Positions 10,192-18,123 of a stretch of DNA of 64,000 nucleotides are shown one piece after another. Within the stretch, counting starts at the first letter, position 1, and each line of letters opens with the position of its first letter. The notes under the pieces are model-generated. The model worked only from the letters and a program-made list of their open reading frames with translations. It ran no database searches and was not told where the DNA came from. The position numbers and the translations under genes are program-made. Source of the stretch: Methylobacillus glycogenes JCM 2850 (GTDB lineage Bacteria > Pseudomonadota > Gammaproteobacteria > Burkholderiales > Methylophilaceae); contig NZ_BAMT01000002.1 of the NCBI RefSeq assembly GCF_000617925.1, positions 124,001 through 188,000 on the forward strand, in the 5' to 3' direction.

Positions 10192-10751
10192 GTGCTTTGC
10201 AATGGCAGTGGTGGACGTATGCCGCAAATCGTCTGCGTTTTCGCCTGGGCTGGCCTGGCATGGCAGCGATTGCTGCCACCACTGTGGCTTTGCTAATGGC
10301 CAAAAGCATGTGGCAATTGCAGGCTGAGGTGGGCGAGCTGGAACAAGAGTTACAAACCGCAGAGTTACAGCGACCCGCCAAGGTGCAGGTGGTGCTGACG
10401 CCTGAAGATACCCTGGCGCAGGAGTTGAGCACTTTCAGCCAGCGCTTCCCCGGCGTGGAAAAACTGCCAGATTTACTGGGCGTGATGTTCCGCCTGGCCG
10501 AAGGTTATGGCTTGCAAGTGGTGCAAGGTGAGTATTCGCTGACTGAAAAACGTCAGGGCCATGTGCGCCGCTTTGAAGCCACTGTGCCTGTGCAGGGCAA
10601 TTACAAGGCAGTCAAAGGCTTGATTCTGGATATGCTGCAAGCCATGCCCAATGTGGCCCTGGCCGAGCTGAGTTTTGAACGCGGTGAAGCTGCCGAGGCC
10701 GAGATCAAGACGCGCTTGCGCTTGGTGTTCTTTATCCGCAAGGGGGCATAA
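10188..10751 (+). CDS. PilO/GspM-like assembly-platform protein
   Basis: 187 residues. The start at ATG 10188 overlaps the stop of the PilN-like gene. One N-terminal membrane helix (MAAIAATTVALLMAKSMW) is followed by a short coiled coil (LQAEVGELEQELQTAEL) and a periplasmic domain with FPGVEKLPDLLGVMFRLAEGYGL, the layout of PilO/GspM. Its partner is the PilN-like protein immediately upstream. The assignment is by topology and gene order. Confidence 0.68.
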   Translation: MSALQWQWWTYAANRLRFRLGWPGMAAIAATTVALLMAKSMWQLQAEVGELEQELQTAELQRPAKVQVVLTPEDTLAQELSTFSQRFPGVEKLPDLLGVMFRLAEGYGLQVVQGEYSLTEKRQGHVRRFEATVPVQGNYKAVKGLILDMLQAMPNVALAELSFERGEAAEAEIKTRLRLVFFIRKGA

Positions 10752-10753
10752 GC

Positions 10754-11422
10754 ATGCAGCCGCGTCACTGGATAATGCTTTGCTCGCTGGCGGCGACCCT
10801 GGTGCTGGTGTTCAGCCTGGAAGATGAGGACGACGCTATGCTAGAGCCTATGCCAGCCAAACGTGCTGGGCATGCTTCCCAGGCACTATCTAAAAGTGCT
10901 GCCCAAGCAGCATCTGCCAATACTGGCGCTGCCAGCACTAGCCTGGCCAACGCCAACACTCAAGATTCAAGCGCTGCTGCCACTAGCAGCAAGCCAACCT
11001 CCTATCTGGCTTGGGGCTTGCTGGAAGGCCGCGCAGCGCCAGCAGCAGGAGCGCATGCTGAGACTAGCGATCTATTCCGCAGCCAGCAATGGTATATACC
11101 ACCGCCCAAGACTGCTGCCGAGTTGGCACCAGCACCCCCTGTGGCACCCGAGCCAGGCTTTGCCTATATGGGCAAACTGGAGGAAGGGCCACAAGGCACG
11201 GTGATCCTGTTGGCGAGTGCCAACCGCCTGTATTCGGTCAGCGTGGGTGAGCGCGTAGACCCCAACTGGCGGCTGGATCATGAAGACGAGCAAAGCCTGG
11301 GCCTGACCTATCTGCCACTTAACCTGCCCAAAACCCTGCTGAAGAAAAGCAAGTTGTCTGCGCCCGTCAATCCGGCCAGCCATCTGCAGGGCGATCCAGA
11401 TGATTTACAAGGGAATCTATAA
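10754..11422 (+). CDS. PilP/GspC-like periplasmic linker protein
   Basis: 222 residues. A single N-terminal hydrophobic anchor (WIMLCSLAATLVLVFSL) is followed by an Ala/Ser/Pro-rich low-complexity stretch (residues about 35-120) and a small C-terminal domain (PGFAYMGKLEEGPQGTVILL, LYSVSVGERVDPNWRL). That domain resembles the homology region by which PilP or GspC contacts the secretin. Its position directly before the secretin gene supports this. A GspC-type PDZ domain is absent. Confidence 0.68.
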   Translation: MQPRHWIMLCSLAATLVLVFSLEDEDDAMLEPMPAKRAGHASQALSKSAAQAASANTGAASTSLANANTQDSSAAATSSKPTSYLAWGLLEGRAAPAAGAHAETSDLFRSQQWYIPPPKTAAELAPAPPVAPEPGFAYMGKLEEGPQGTVILLASANRLYSVSVGERVDPNWRLDHEDEQSLGLTYLPLNLPKTLLKKSKLSAPVNPASHLQGDPDDLQGNL

Positions 11423-11423
11423 C

Positions 11424-13399
11424 ATGTTGTCCACTGCCAGGCATTGCCTGCCTGCCTTACTGATTGTGACCAGCTTATCGTCCTGTGCGATTGCGCCCTG
11501 GCCCAAGCCAGTTTCCCCGGTAACACGCCTGAAGAAAAAATCGCCAACACCAAAGCCGAGCAAGCCAAAAAACCCGAGCGCCTGCCAGAGCGCCAAAATG
11601 TCAGGTTGGCCACCGAGCAAGGGGTCAATCAGCTGATACGCGAAGCCGAGGCAGCGCTGCGCGATGGCCGCATGGCAGATGCGGGTGCCTTGTATCAGCG
11701 TGTGCTCAATATAGAGCCGGACAATGTGCGCGCGCTTTCTGGCCAGTTGCTGATAGAAAGCACGCGCCGTCATGCCGAGCAACTGGAGCAGGCAACGCAG
11801 TTGCTGGAAAAAGGTGACAAGGATGGCGCGCGTGCCATGTTGCACCAGATTTTGCTGGAAGCACCACAGCATGAACAGGCGCTGCGCATGCAGCGTGATT
11901 TGCGCGAGCAGCGCAATCTGGCGCGCATGGAGCCACCGCGCTTGAAACCTGCATTCACCAAGCCGGTTAATCTGGAGCTGCGTGACGCCAATATCAAGAT
12001 GGTGTTTGAGGCCATGTCACGCGCCACTGGCATCAACTTCATTCTGGATAAGGATATCAAGCCCGATACCAAGGCCACGGTATTTATCAAGAAAGCCCCG
12101 GTGGAAGATGCCATTGAGATGGTGCTGGCCACCAATGGCTTGCAAAAGAAAGTGCTGTCCGAGACCACCGCGCTGGTGTTCCCCAACACTGCAGCCAAGC
12201 TCAAGGATTATCAGGACCTGGTGATACGCAATTTCTACCTGACCAATGCCAAGGCCAAGGATGTGGCGGCGCTGGTGAAAACCATGCTCAAGACCAAGGA
12301 TGTGCACACCGACGAGCGCCTGAATATGATCGTGATCCGCGATACCCCGGAAGTGGTGCGCATTGCCGAGAAGCTGGTGCACGCCAATGACCTGGCCGAC
12401 CCGGAAGTGATGCTGGAAATTGAAGTCATGGAAGTCACGCGTGAACGCCTGCAAGAGCTGGGTGTGGAATACCCAACCTCGCTGACGGCCGCAGCGGGTT
12501 TATCGATAGAGGCACTGAAGAGCAATAACTCCAGCACCTTCAACTTTGATAGCAATCCCTCAGTGAATTTCAAGAAAACCACCGCCGACGTCAACATCCT
12601 GGCCAATCCGCGCATACGCGTGCGCAACAATGACAAGGCCCAGGTGCTGGTGGGGGACAAAATCCCGGTCATCACGACTGTTGCCACCGCAGGCGTAGGT
12701 TCCTCGCAGACTGTGCAATATCTGGATGTGGGCCTCAAGCTCGAGGCCGAGCCTCGCATCACCTTGGATGATTTCGTCAATATCAAGATTGCGTTGGAAG
12801 TCTCTTCGCTGGGCACGTCCACCCCGCTGACTGGTGGCGGCGTGGTGTACCAGATAGGCACCCGTAACGCCAGCACTCTGCTGCGTCTGAAAAATGGTGA
12901 AACGCAGATACTGGCGGGCTTGATCAACGATGAAGAACGCAAGAACACCAGCCGTCTGCCAGGGCTGGGTGATATCCCCCTGCTTGGACGTTTGTTCTCC
13001 AACCAGATTGATAACCGCAAAAAGACCGAGATAGTGCTGGCGATTACCCCCAGGGTGGTCAATAACATCAGCCGTCCGGCGTCTGAGATGCTGGAGTTTT
13101 GGTCTGGCACTGAAAACGGCATCAGCGACCATGCGCAGATTGTGACGCCGGGCACGGGCAGCGCTAGCGTGAATACCCGCGATGTCATCATGCAGCGCCT
13201 GCAATTGCCTGAGCCTAGAGTGGAAGCTGAGCAGCCTGTAGCTGAACCTGCAGAAACGCAGCCTGCGAGGCAGGATAACTTTATGTCCAGCCAGCCCAAG
13301 CCCGTGGTGCCCTTGGTGACGCCACAAGTTGTGGTGCCGCAGGGGACCGCGCCAGCGACCCCGCAAGTCACACCAGCCCCCAGGGCCGACAGTCCATGA
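11424..13399 (+). CDS. gspD: Secretin GspD with TPR-like N-terminal region (one frame break)
   Basis: Reconstructed length about 658 residues. A lipoprotein signal ends in the lipobox LSSC. A TPR-like helical region follows (LIREAEAALRDGRMADAG, VLNIEPDNVRALSG). Then come the STN/N0-type domain (NLELRDANIKMVFEAMSR), an N1 domain, and the C-terminal secretin beta-barrel with VLVGDKIPVITTVA and RLPGLGDIPLLGRLF. The lipobox frame and the main frame are joined by restoring one base between about 11508 and 11530. The protein forms the outer-membrane channel. The TPR front end is more like pilus or Msh-type secretins than classical GspD. The Pro-rich tail ends in ATGA, overlapping the next gene. Confidence 0.92.
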
Positions 13400-13869
13400 G
13401 CAAGCTCAGAGGCTTTACGCTGATTGAGCTGGTGGTGACCCTCACCATCGTCAGCATACTGGCCACCGCACTGATTCCTCTCGGCCAATGGAGCGTCAAG
13501 CGCCAGCAGGAGGCTGATTTGCGTCAGGCATTGCGTGAGATACGCGCTGGCATAGATGCCTATAAAAAGGCGGTAGAGGAAGGCAAGGTCAAAGTCAGCG
13601 CCGAGGCTACGGGCTATCCGCCCAACCTGGAGATATTGGCCAAGGGTGTGCCTGATATCACCAGTGAGAAAAAACGCACTTTGCGCTTTTTGCGCCGTTT
13701 GCCACGTGACCCCATGCATGAAGACAAAGATATTCCGCCGCAGGACACCTGGGGCAAGCGCAGCTATGCCAGCCCGCCAGAAGCCCCACAAGCGGGTGCC
13801 GATGTGTTTGATGTGTATTCATTGAGTAGCGCAAGCGGCCTCAATGGCATTGCCTACCGGGAGTGGTAA
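13396..13869 (+). CDS. Type II secretion pseudopilin (GspG/GspH-like)
   Basis: 157 residues. A very short leader, MSKLRG/FTLIELVVTLTIVSILATAL, is a textbook prepilin peptidase site. The rest is about 125 residues with KRQQEADLRQALREIRAGIDAYKKA and a DTWGKRSY motif similar to the DPWG of GspG. It overlaps the gspD stop by ATGA and is followed by another pseudopilin. Whether it is a second shaft subunit or a minor (tip) pseudopilin cannot be told from sequence alone. Confidence 0.85.
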   Translation: MSKLRGFTLIELVVTLTIVSILATALIPLGQWSVKRQQEADLRQALREIRAGIDAYKKAVEEGKVKVSAEATGYPPNLEILAKGVPDITSEKKRTLRFLRRLPRDPMHEDKDIPPQDTWGKRSYASPPEAPQAGADVFDVYSLSSASGLNGIAYREW

Positions 13870-14255
13870 TGAAGCTCAAGCTCACTAAGCAGCAAGGGTT
13901 TACCTTGGTTGAGTTGTTGGTGGTGATGGCGATCTTGATGCTATTGCTCACCGTAGCTGCACCACGCTATTTCAGTGGCATAGATAGAGCCAAGGAAGCC
14001 GCGCTTAAGCAGACCTTGCAGGTGGTGCGCGACGCCATTGATAAATTCCATGCAGACAATGCGCGCTACCCGGAGTCATTGCGGGAGCTCGCCGAGAGAC
14101 ACTATATCCGCCAGGTGCCTGTGGACCCTTTGACCGAGAGTGGTGAGACCTGGATTGTGGTCAAGCCCGATGAAGATATTCCCGGTGACCTCTATGACCT
14201 GCATAGCGGTGCGGAAGGTCAGGCCAAGGATGGCTCGCTTTATGCCGAGTGGTAA
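13869..14255 (+). CDS. Type II secretion pseudopilin (GspG-like)
   Basis: 128 residues from ATG 13869, the base where the previous TAA ends. Leader MKLKLTKQQG/FTLVELLVVMAILMLLLTVAAPRYF with the +5 Glu. The body has LKQTLQVVRDAIDKFHADNARYPESL and VPVDPLTE, close to GspG-like minor pseudopilins. The protein ends SLYAEW, echoing the VDIVNW and IAYREW ends of the other two pseudopilins of this operon. Confidence 0.85.
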   Translation: MKLKLTKQQGFTLVELLVVMAILMLLLTVAAPRYFSGIDRAKEAALKQTLQVVRDAIDKFHADNARYPESLRELAERHYIRQVPVDPLTESGETWIVVKPDEDIPGDLYDLHSGAEGQAKDGSLYAEW

Positions 14256-15183
14256 GGCGTTGCCACAGGCCACGTTATGCGAGAGGCGGCGAGCGTTCAC
14301 TGGTGGTGCTGGCTTCCTCGTTCAAAGGCGTTCCGCCGCTGGCTTCGCTCCTAAATCCGGTTCCGCCCCTGGCTTCACCTTTAAGCACGGTTCCGCCTTC
14401 GGCTTCGCTTCTAGACACGGTTCCGCCTTCGGCTTCGCTTCTAAGCACGGTTCCGCCTTCGGCTTCACCTCTCGATTAGCTTACGCCGCTGGCTTCACCT
14501 ATATCGGCCTGCTGATGATGATTGCGATTAGTGGCATAGGGTTGGCGGCGCTGGGGCAGGCTTGGCATACCGCTTCGCAGCGCGATAAAGAGCAGGAGTT
14601 ACTGTTTGTCGGCCTGCAGTTCAGTCAGGCCATCAGCCGTTATCATGAATCCACCCCCAGCCCGATCAAACAATATCCACCCACTCTGGCGGCCTTGCTT
14701 GATGACAGGCGCGGCCCCAAGCCTGCGCGGCATTTGCGCAAGATATTTGTAGACCCGATGACGGCTAGCCGTGACTGGGGCTTGATCAAGGAGGGTAATG
14801 GCATCACTGGCGTTTACAGCCGCTCCAAGCTCAAGCCTTTTAAGCAGGAGAGTTTTGCTGACGATTTGCAGGGTTTTGCTGGGGCTGGGAGTTATCAGGA
14901 CTGGCGGTTTGTTGCCAATGACAAGGGCAGTGAACTGACGCCAAGTAATCCGCGGCAGCCACTGAATGAGCCTGCGCTGCCAGAGCCAAATCCACTCCCC
15001 CAGCCCAATCCTGTGCCAGCGGGGGCTGGTGGGGCGGCTAACGCGGAAAAGTATGCTAGTTGTGGCGCCAGCCTGGATGCGGCCCAGCTCAATTGCCATA
15101 GCGGCTGTGGCTTGGCAACTTCGCCTGCATGTCGTAGCTGCTTGCAAGCCGCATTTGATGGCTATAGGCAGTGTCTACGTTAA
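14242..15183 (+). CDS. Pseudopilin with decapeptide-repeat leader and Cys-rich C-terminus
   Basis: 313 residues from ATG 14242 (in-frame alternative at 14230), overlapping the previous gene. The mature part begins at the prepilin site AAG/FTYIGLLMMIAISGIG, but Phe(+1) is residue 85, so the leader would be about 84 residues instead of the usual 5-25. The leader is built of 10-residue units such as GSAFGFASKH, each with a Gly-Phe pair. Note that position +5 is Gly-Leu rather than Glu, as in some minor (GspK-like) pseudopilins. The C-terminal part has Pro-rich LPEPNPLPQPNPVP followed by about seven cysteines. It is the last gene of the secretion operon. Confidence 0.72.
   Translation: MPSGKALPQATLCERRRAFTGGAGFLVQRRSAAGFAPKSGSAPGFTFKHGSAFGFASRHGSAFGFASKHGSAFGFTSRLAYAAGFTYIGLLMMIAISGIGLAALGQAWHTASQRDKEQELLFVGLQFSQAISRYHESTPSPIKQYPPTLAALLDDRRGPKPARHLRKIFVDPMTASRDWGLIKEGNGITGVYSRSKLKPFKQESFADDLQGFAGAGSYQDWRFVANDKGSELTPSNPRQPLNEPALPEPNPLPQPNPVPAGAGGAANAEKYASCGASLDAAQLNCHSGCGLATSPACRSCLQAAFDGYRQCLR
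14300..14509 (+). repeat. 30-bp tandem repeat, about 7 units, in the pseudopilin leader
   Basis: Direct repeats with a 30-bp period. Units starting at 14330, 14360, 14390, 14420 and 14450 share GTTCCGCC...GGCTTC; the flanking units (14300 and 14480) are more diverged. Units 14390 and 14420 are nearly identical. The period is a multiple of three, so the copies keep frame and encode GF dipeptides exactly every 10 residues (F25, 35, 45, 55, 65, 75, 85). Confidence 0.92.
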
Positions 15184-15283
15184 GTGTCTGGTTATTCTTA
15201 TTATCTACAGCCACACACCTAGCCATATATTTCACCACAGAAATGACCAGCGATGAGCCCGCTGTCTGTGATAGCGGCGCGGC

Positions 15284-15922
15284 TCAGTACTGGCTCAGCA
15301 AGCGCTGATATTCCTGCATGACGCGCGGCACATAGGCCTGGGTTTCGGCATAAGGCGGAATGGTATTGCCGTGACGCAGCACTGCAGCCGGGCCTGCATT
15401 ATAGGCAGCTAGCGCCAAGGGTAGGTTGTCGTTGAACTGCTGGCGCAATTGCTGCAGATAACGCGCACCCGCCAAGATATTCTGCGCCGGATCGCGCGGA
15501 TTGCTGACACCTAATTGCCGTGCAGTGGCAGGCATTAATTGCATCAGACCCTGAGCACCACGAGGGGAGCGCGCTTGCGGCTGGTAGTCAGATTCAGTCT
15601 TGATCACGGCATGCAGCAAGGCGGCATCGGTGAGGGTGGCATCGGCAGCAGTTTTGATCATGGTGGCATAAGGCAGCGATTTCTGACTGAATTTGCCAGC
15701 AGAAGATGCTGCCATGCCATGTTCGCTCACACGCCACTGGCAGTGGTCGCTATCACTGGTGTTGGAAATCGAAAAAGCTTCCTGATCATCATCCTGCACA
15801 CAAATATCCGCAGCACGCGATTCTGGTGTCAGGCTAAGCCAGGCCCAGAGCGAGAGTACAAAAGCGGTGGTGAGGGTCTTGGTCATGCGCAGCAGTTTGG
15901 CGCAAGCATATGACGTATGCAT
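15284..15922 (-). CDS. Periplasmic lytic transglycosylase (SLT domain)
   Basis: 212 residues from the first ATG, or 200 from the ATG at 15886, which gives a cleaner signal peptide (MTKTLTTAFVLSLWAWLSL). The C-terminal 120 residues are a goose-lysozyme-like SLT domain with HAVIKTESDYQPQA (catalytic Glu), SPRGAQGLMQLMPATA and ALAAYNAGPAAV. It cleaves peptidoglycan to 1,6-anhydromuropeptides. It is convergent with the secretion operon and could open the wall for the machine, an inference from proximity only. Region 15923-16105 separates it from the divergent regulator. Confidence 0.92.
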   Translation of the reverse strand: MHTSYACAKLLRMTKTLTTAFVLSLWAWLSLTPESRAADICVQDDDQEAFSISNTSDSDHCQWRVSEHGMAASSAGKFSQKSLPYATMIKTAADATLTDAALLHAVIKTESDYQPQARSPRGAQGLMQLMPATARQLGVSNPRDPAQNILAGARYLQQLRQQFNDNLPLALAAYNAGPAAVLRHGNTIPPYAETQAYVPRVMQEYQRLLSQY

Positions 15923-16105
15923 GAAAGCCTGCGCATTGGACTTAGTTCAATTTAACTAAGACAAGTAATTATTACTGTCATATAGCCTTGTTATAAATGA
16001 GCCTCGCCGGAAGCCACGACAAGATGGTTGCCGTTGATGTAAAAAAAATGCCGCACCGCCAGGTATCGCCAACCGCGATCAGCGCGTGCCGCTAAGGGGG
16101 CTGTT

Positions 16106-16924
16106 TTGCTACAACAATTTTCTATCGGGGTTAGAGAGCACCATCACAAGGAGCTCACTCCAGACCAGGCTGGCGCTTTCCTGGAGGTGGTTGACGCATC
16201 ATTGCGTATCAAGAAAAAGGCCCAGTTCTTTTCCTGGCTACAAGGTTATTTTCAATTCCTGCTACCGCATGAAGTACTACTCTGTGGTCTGTCCATAGGC
16301 GCAGGACGTCCCTTCACGCTGGAAACCTTCAGCAGCACGCGCTATGTCACCGATACCCATACGGCCGTGAGCATGCAGGAAACTGATGGTGTGGTGTTGC
16401 GTGCGATTCAGTCCTGGCAGGAAACCAGCCTGCCTGTGTTGGTTGATCCTTATCTACGTCCCGGCAGTTTCGGTAATTTCACGGTGCCGGAGATAGATCA
16501 GGCCAATCTACAGGCCAGCGAGCTACGCAATCTGGCAGCTTATGGTCTGTCTTCTGCCGATGGCAGCATTTCCTCTTTCTTCTGTTTTTCACGCGTGGCC
16601 GGGGAGTTGAATGGCAACCATGCCTATCTGCTGGAATTGCTGGTGCCTTATCTGCACTCGGTGCTGATGCGCGTTAGCGACAGTGCTACGGCTTCTGCCG
16701 ATATGTTGGGCGATAGCTCGGTGGCGGGGCTGATCACCATGCGCGAAAAGGAAATCCTGCATTGGGTACACACGGGCAAGAGTAACTGGGAAATTGCCAC
16801 CATCCTGCAGATCAGCCCTTTGACGGTAAAAAACCATATGCAGAATATTTTGCGCAAGCTGGATGTGCAAAATCGCAGTCATGCGGCCTCCAAGGCCTTC
16901 AGGCTGGGACTGATTCGTAACTAA
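16106..16924 (+). CDS. epsA: LuxR-family regulator, EpsA-like (exosortase / PEP-CTERM associated)
   Basis: 272 residues from a TTG start at 16106, supported by AAGGGGG at 16094-16100. The C-terminal 65 residues are a LuxR/GerE helix-turn-helix (TMREKEILHWVHTGKSNWEI, LTVKNHMQNILRKLDV). The N-terminal domain (about 200 residues) is not a receiver and not a classical autoinducer domain; it resembles the regulator family found with exosortase loci, including EpsA of the methanolan cluster of Methylobacillus. It is followed by a strong terminator, then a CTAGTCC palindrome and a PEP-CTERM gene, so it may control the PEP-CTERM genes here. Gene symbol by resemblance. Confidence 0.8.
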   Translation: MLQQFSIGVREHHHKELTPDQAGAFLEVVDASLRIKKKAQFFSWLQGYFQFLLPHEVLLCGLSIGAGRPFTLETFSSTRYVTDTHTAVSMQETDGVVLRAIQSWQETSLPVLVDPYLRPGSFGNFTVPEIDQANLQASELRNLAAYGLSSADGSISSFFCFSRVAGELNGNHAYLLELLVPYLHSVLMRVSDSATASADMLGDSSVAGLITMREKEILHWVHTGKSNWEIATILQISPLTVKNHMQNILRKLDVQNRSHAASKAFRLGLIRN

Positions 16925-16990
16925 GCGCAAAATCAGTGTGGGCCTGGCCTGGCCGGGTAAAGCGAAAAACACAGCATTCACACAGCCATG

Positions 16991-17020
16991 AAAAAGGACT
17001 AGATGACACTAGTCCTTTTT
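16991..17020. terminator. Rho-independent terminator after the EpsA-like gene
   Basis: A perfect 12-bp inverted repeat AAAAAGGACTAG / CTAGTCCTTTTT with a 6-base loop and T-run. The A-run and T-run make it symmetrical, although there is no convergent gene. The stem contains the same GGACTAG heptamer seen in the nearby operator-like palindromes, but in the opposite arrangement. Confidence 0.9.
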
Positions 17021-17060
17021 GCTTTTGGTGCTGGTTAATTCCCTTTAAACCAGTGCTGAG

Positions 17061-17078
17061 CTAGTCCTAAAGAACTAG
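17061..17078. promoter_or_regulatory. CTAGTCC palindrome, copy 1 (operator-like)
   Basis: CTAGTCCTAAAGAACTAG, an 18-bp near-perfect dyad ending 164 bp before the ATG of the downstream PEP-CTERM gene and lying just after the EpsA-like gene and its terminator. Similar 18-mers precede other PEP-CTERM genes. Its length and symmetry fit a dimeric LuxR-type HTH site. Confidence 0.7.
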
Positions 17079-17242
17079 AAGCAGACCATCGCCACTTCAC
17101 ATAGCTTTTCTAAGATGCTCCCAGTCGCGAATTTTGAGAAGGCGCAGTTAAGTACGTTCGGTAGGGTGCGGCGTGACGAATGTAGCGGCTCAAAAACTTT
17201 TCGTAGGTGTTTTGCTTTTAATTTTTTTCGGGAGTTATAACC

Positions 17243-18043
17243 ATGAATTTCAAGATGAAGGCTTTGGTTGCTGCTGCTGTTGCAGTAATGAGCGTTTCCG
17301 GTGCAGCTAACGCTGCTATTGATAATGCCGCTGCAGGTAACAGCAGCGTAATCCTGACTGTATTTGACCGTGCTAATAACGTGTCTGCAGTGTTTGATCT
17401 CGGCTTCCATTACGAGACATTCGCATTTGGCGGTTCCCAGTCTGCTTCCAGCTCCAGCTGGAACCTGGCTAGCGGTGACTACGCTGATGCATGGAATAGC
17501 TTCCTGTCCGTAGCCAGCCTGGACAACATCACTTGGGGCGTTGTAGCTGGTGACAACACTGGTAGCGCAGCTCAGCTGGCTTCCAAGGGTTTCATCACAA
17601 CCTTCAACACCACGCTGAACAACAATGCGCCTGATGGCACTGGTTTTGTATTCGCACAGCACTCCTCTCCACTGGCTGGTCTGAATGACTACATCAATGC
17701 CAACAACAACCTGGGCAACCACGGTCAAGTTGAAAACGGTGGCAGCGTTGCCACTTCTGGCAAGGCTTATGCCGGTTATGTTTATAACGGTAACAAGGTA
17801 TGGGGCCTGGGCCCTGTTGCCCTGGACAAGCTGGGTACAGAGCAAGGTGTTGTGCAGTACCTGAGCGCTGGTAGCGTTCGTGATCGTGGCACTGCCCTGA
17901 CTTATGACGCAACTTTCAGCCTGGGTGCTGATGGCATCCTGCGTTACACCGTAGCTGCTGTACCTGAGCCAGAAACTTATGGCCTGTTGTTTGCTGGTCT
18001 GGCACTGGTTGGTGCTGCCGCCCGTCGTCGCAAGTCTGCTTAA
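17243..18043 (+). CDS. PEP-CTERM sorting domain protein
   Basis: 266 residues. Signal peptide (MNFKMKALVAAAVAVMSVSG...ANA), a beta-rich body without a recognised domain, and a C-terminal VPEPETYGLLFAGLALVGAA followed by RRRK, the exosortase recognition tag. Good ribosome site GGGAG. Codon choice is strongly skewed to GCT, GGT, AAC and TCC, as in highly expressed genes, unlike the secretion operon upstream. It is probably co-transcribed with the next gene, separated by a hairpin at 18052-18078. Function unknown; likely an extracellular or outer-surface protein. Confidence 0.9.
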   Translation: MNFKMKALVAAAVAVMSVSGAANAAIDNAAAGNSSVILTVFDRANNVSAVFDLGFHYETFAFGGSQSASSSSWNLASGDYADAWNSFLSVASLDNITWGVVAGDNTGSAAQLASKGFITTFNTTLNNNAPDGTGFVFAQHSSPLAGLNDYINANNNLGNHGQVENGGSVATSGKAYAGYVYNGNKVWGLGPVALDKLGTEQGVVQYLSAGSVRDRGTALTYDATFSLGADGILRYTVAAVPEPETYGLLFAGLALVGAAARRRKSA

Positions 18044-18051
18044 TTGCAGTC

Positions 18052-18078
18052 GGTTCCCACCCCACGAGGGTGGGAACC
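18052..18078 (+). terminator. Intercistronic hairpin (attenuator or mRNA-stabilising stem)
   Basis: Perfect 11-bp stem GGTTCCCACCC / GGGTGGGAACC with a 5-base loop, between the PEP-CTERM gene and the 478-residue protein gene. There is no T-run after it, so it is more likely a partial terminator or 3'-end stabiliser than a full stop. Confidence 0.6.
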
Positions 18079-18123
18079 ATTCCTTAGAAATATCCAATAA
18101 AGATTGATCACTGGGAGCTTCAA

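Noticed and set aside
12235-13791. A 518-codon minus-strand frame over gspD
   Set aside because: The sense frame encodes an unmistakable secretin; the antisense product has no plausible composition.
14249-14479. Repeat-encoded ORF with PPSASLL units in another frame
   Set aside because: The alternative frame through the same 30-bp repeats; the GF-containing frame continues into a pseudopilin, this one stops.
17075-18097. A 340-codon open frame on the minus strand
   Set aside because: Antisense to the PEP-CTERM gene at 17243; same codon-bias artefact.
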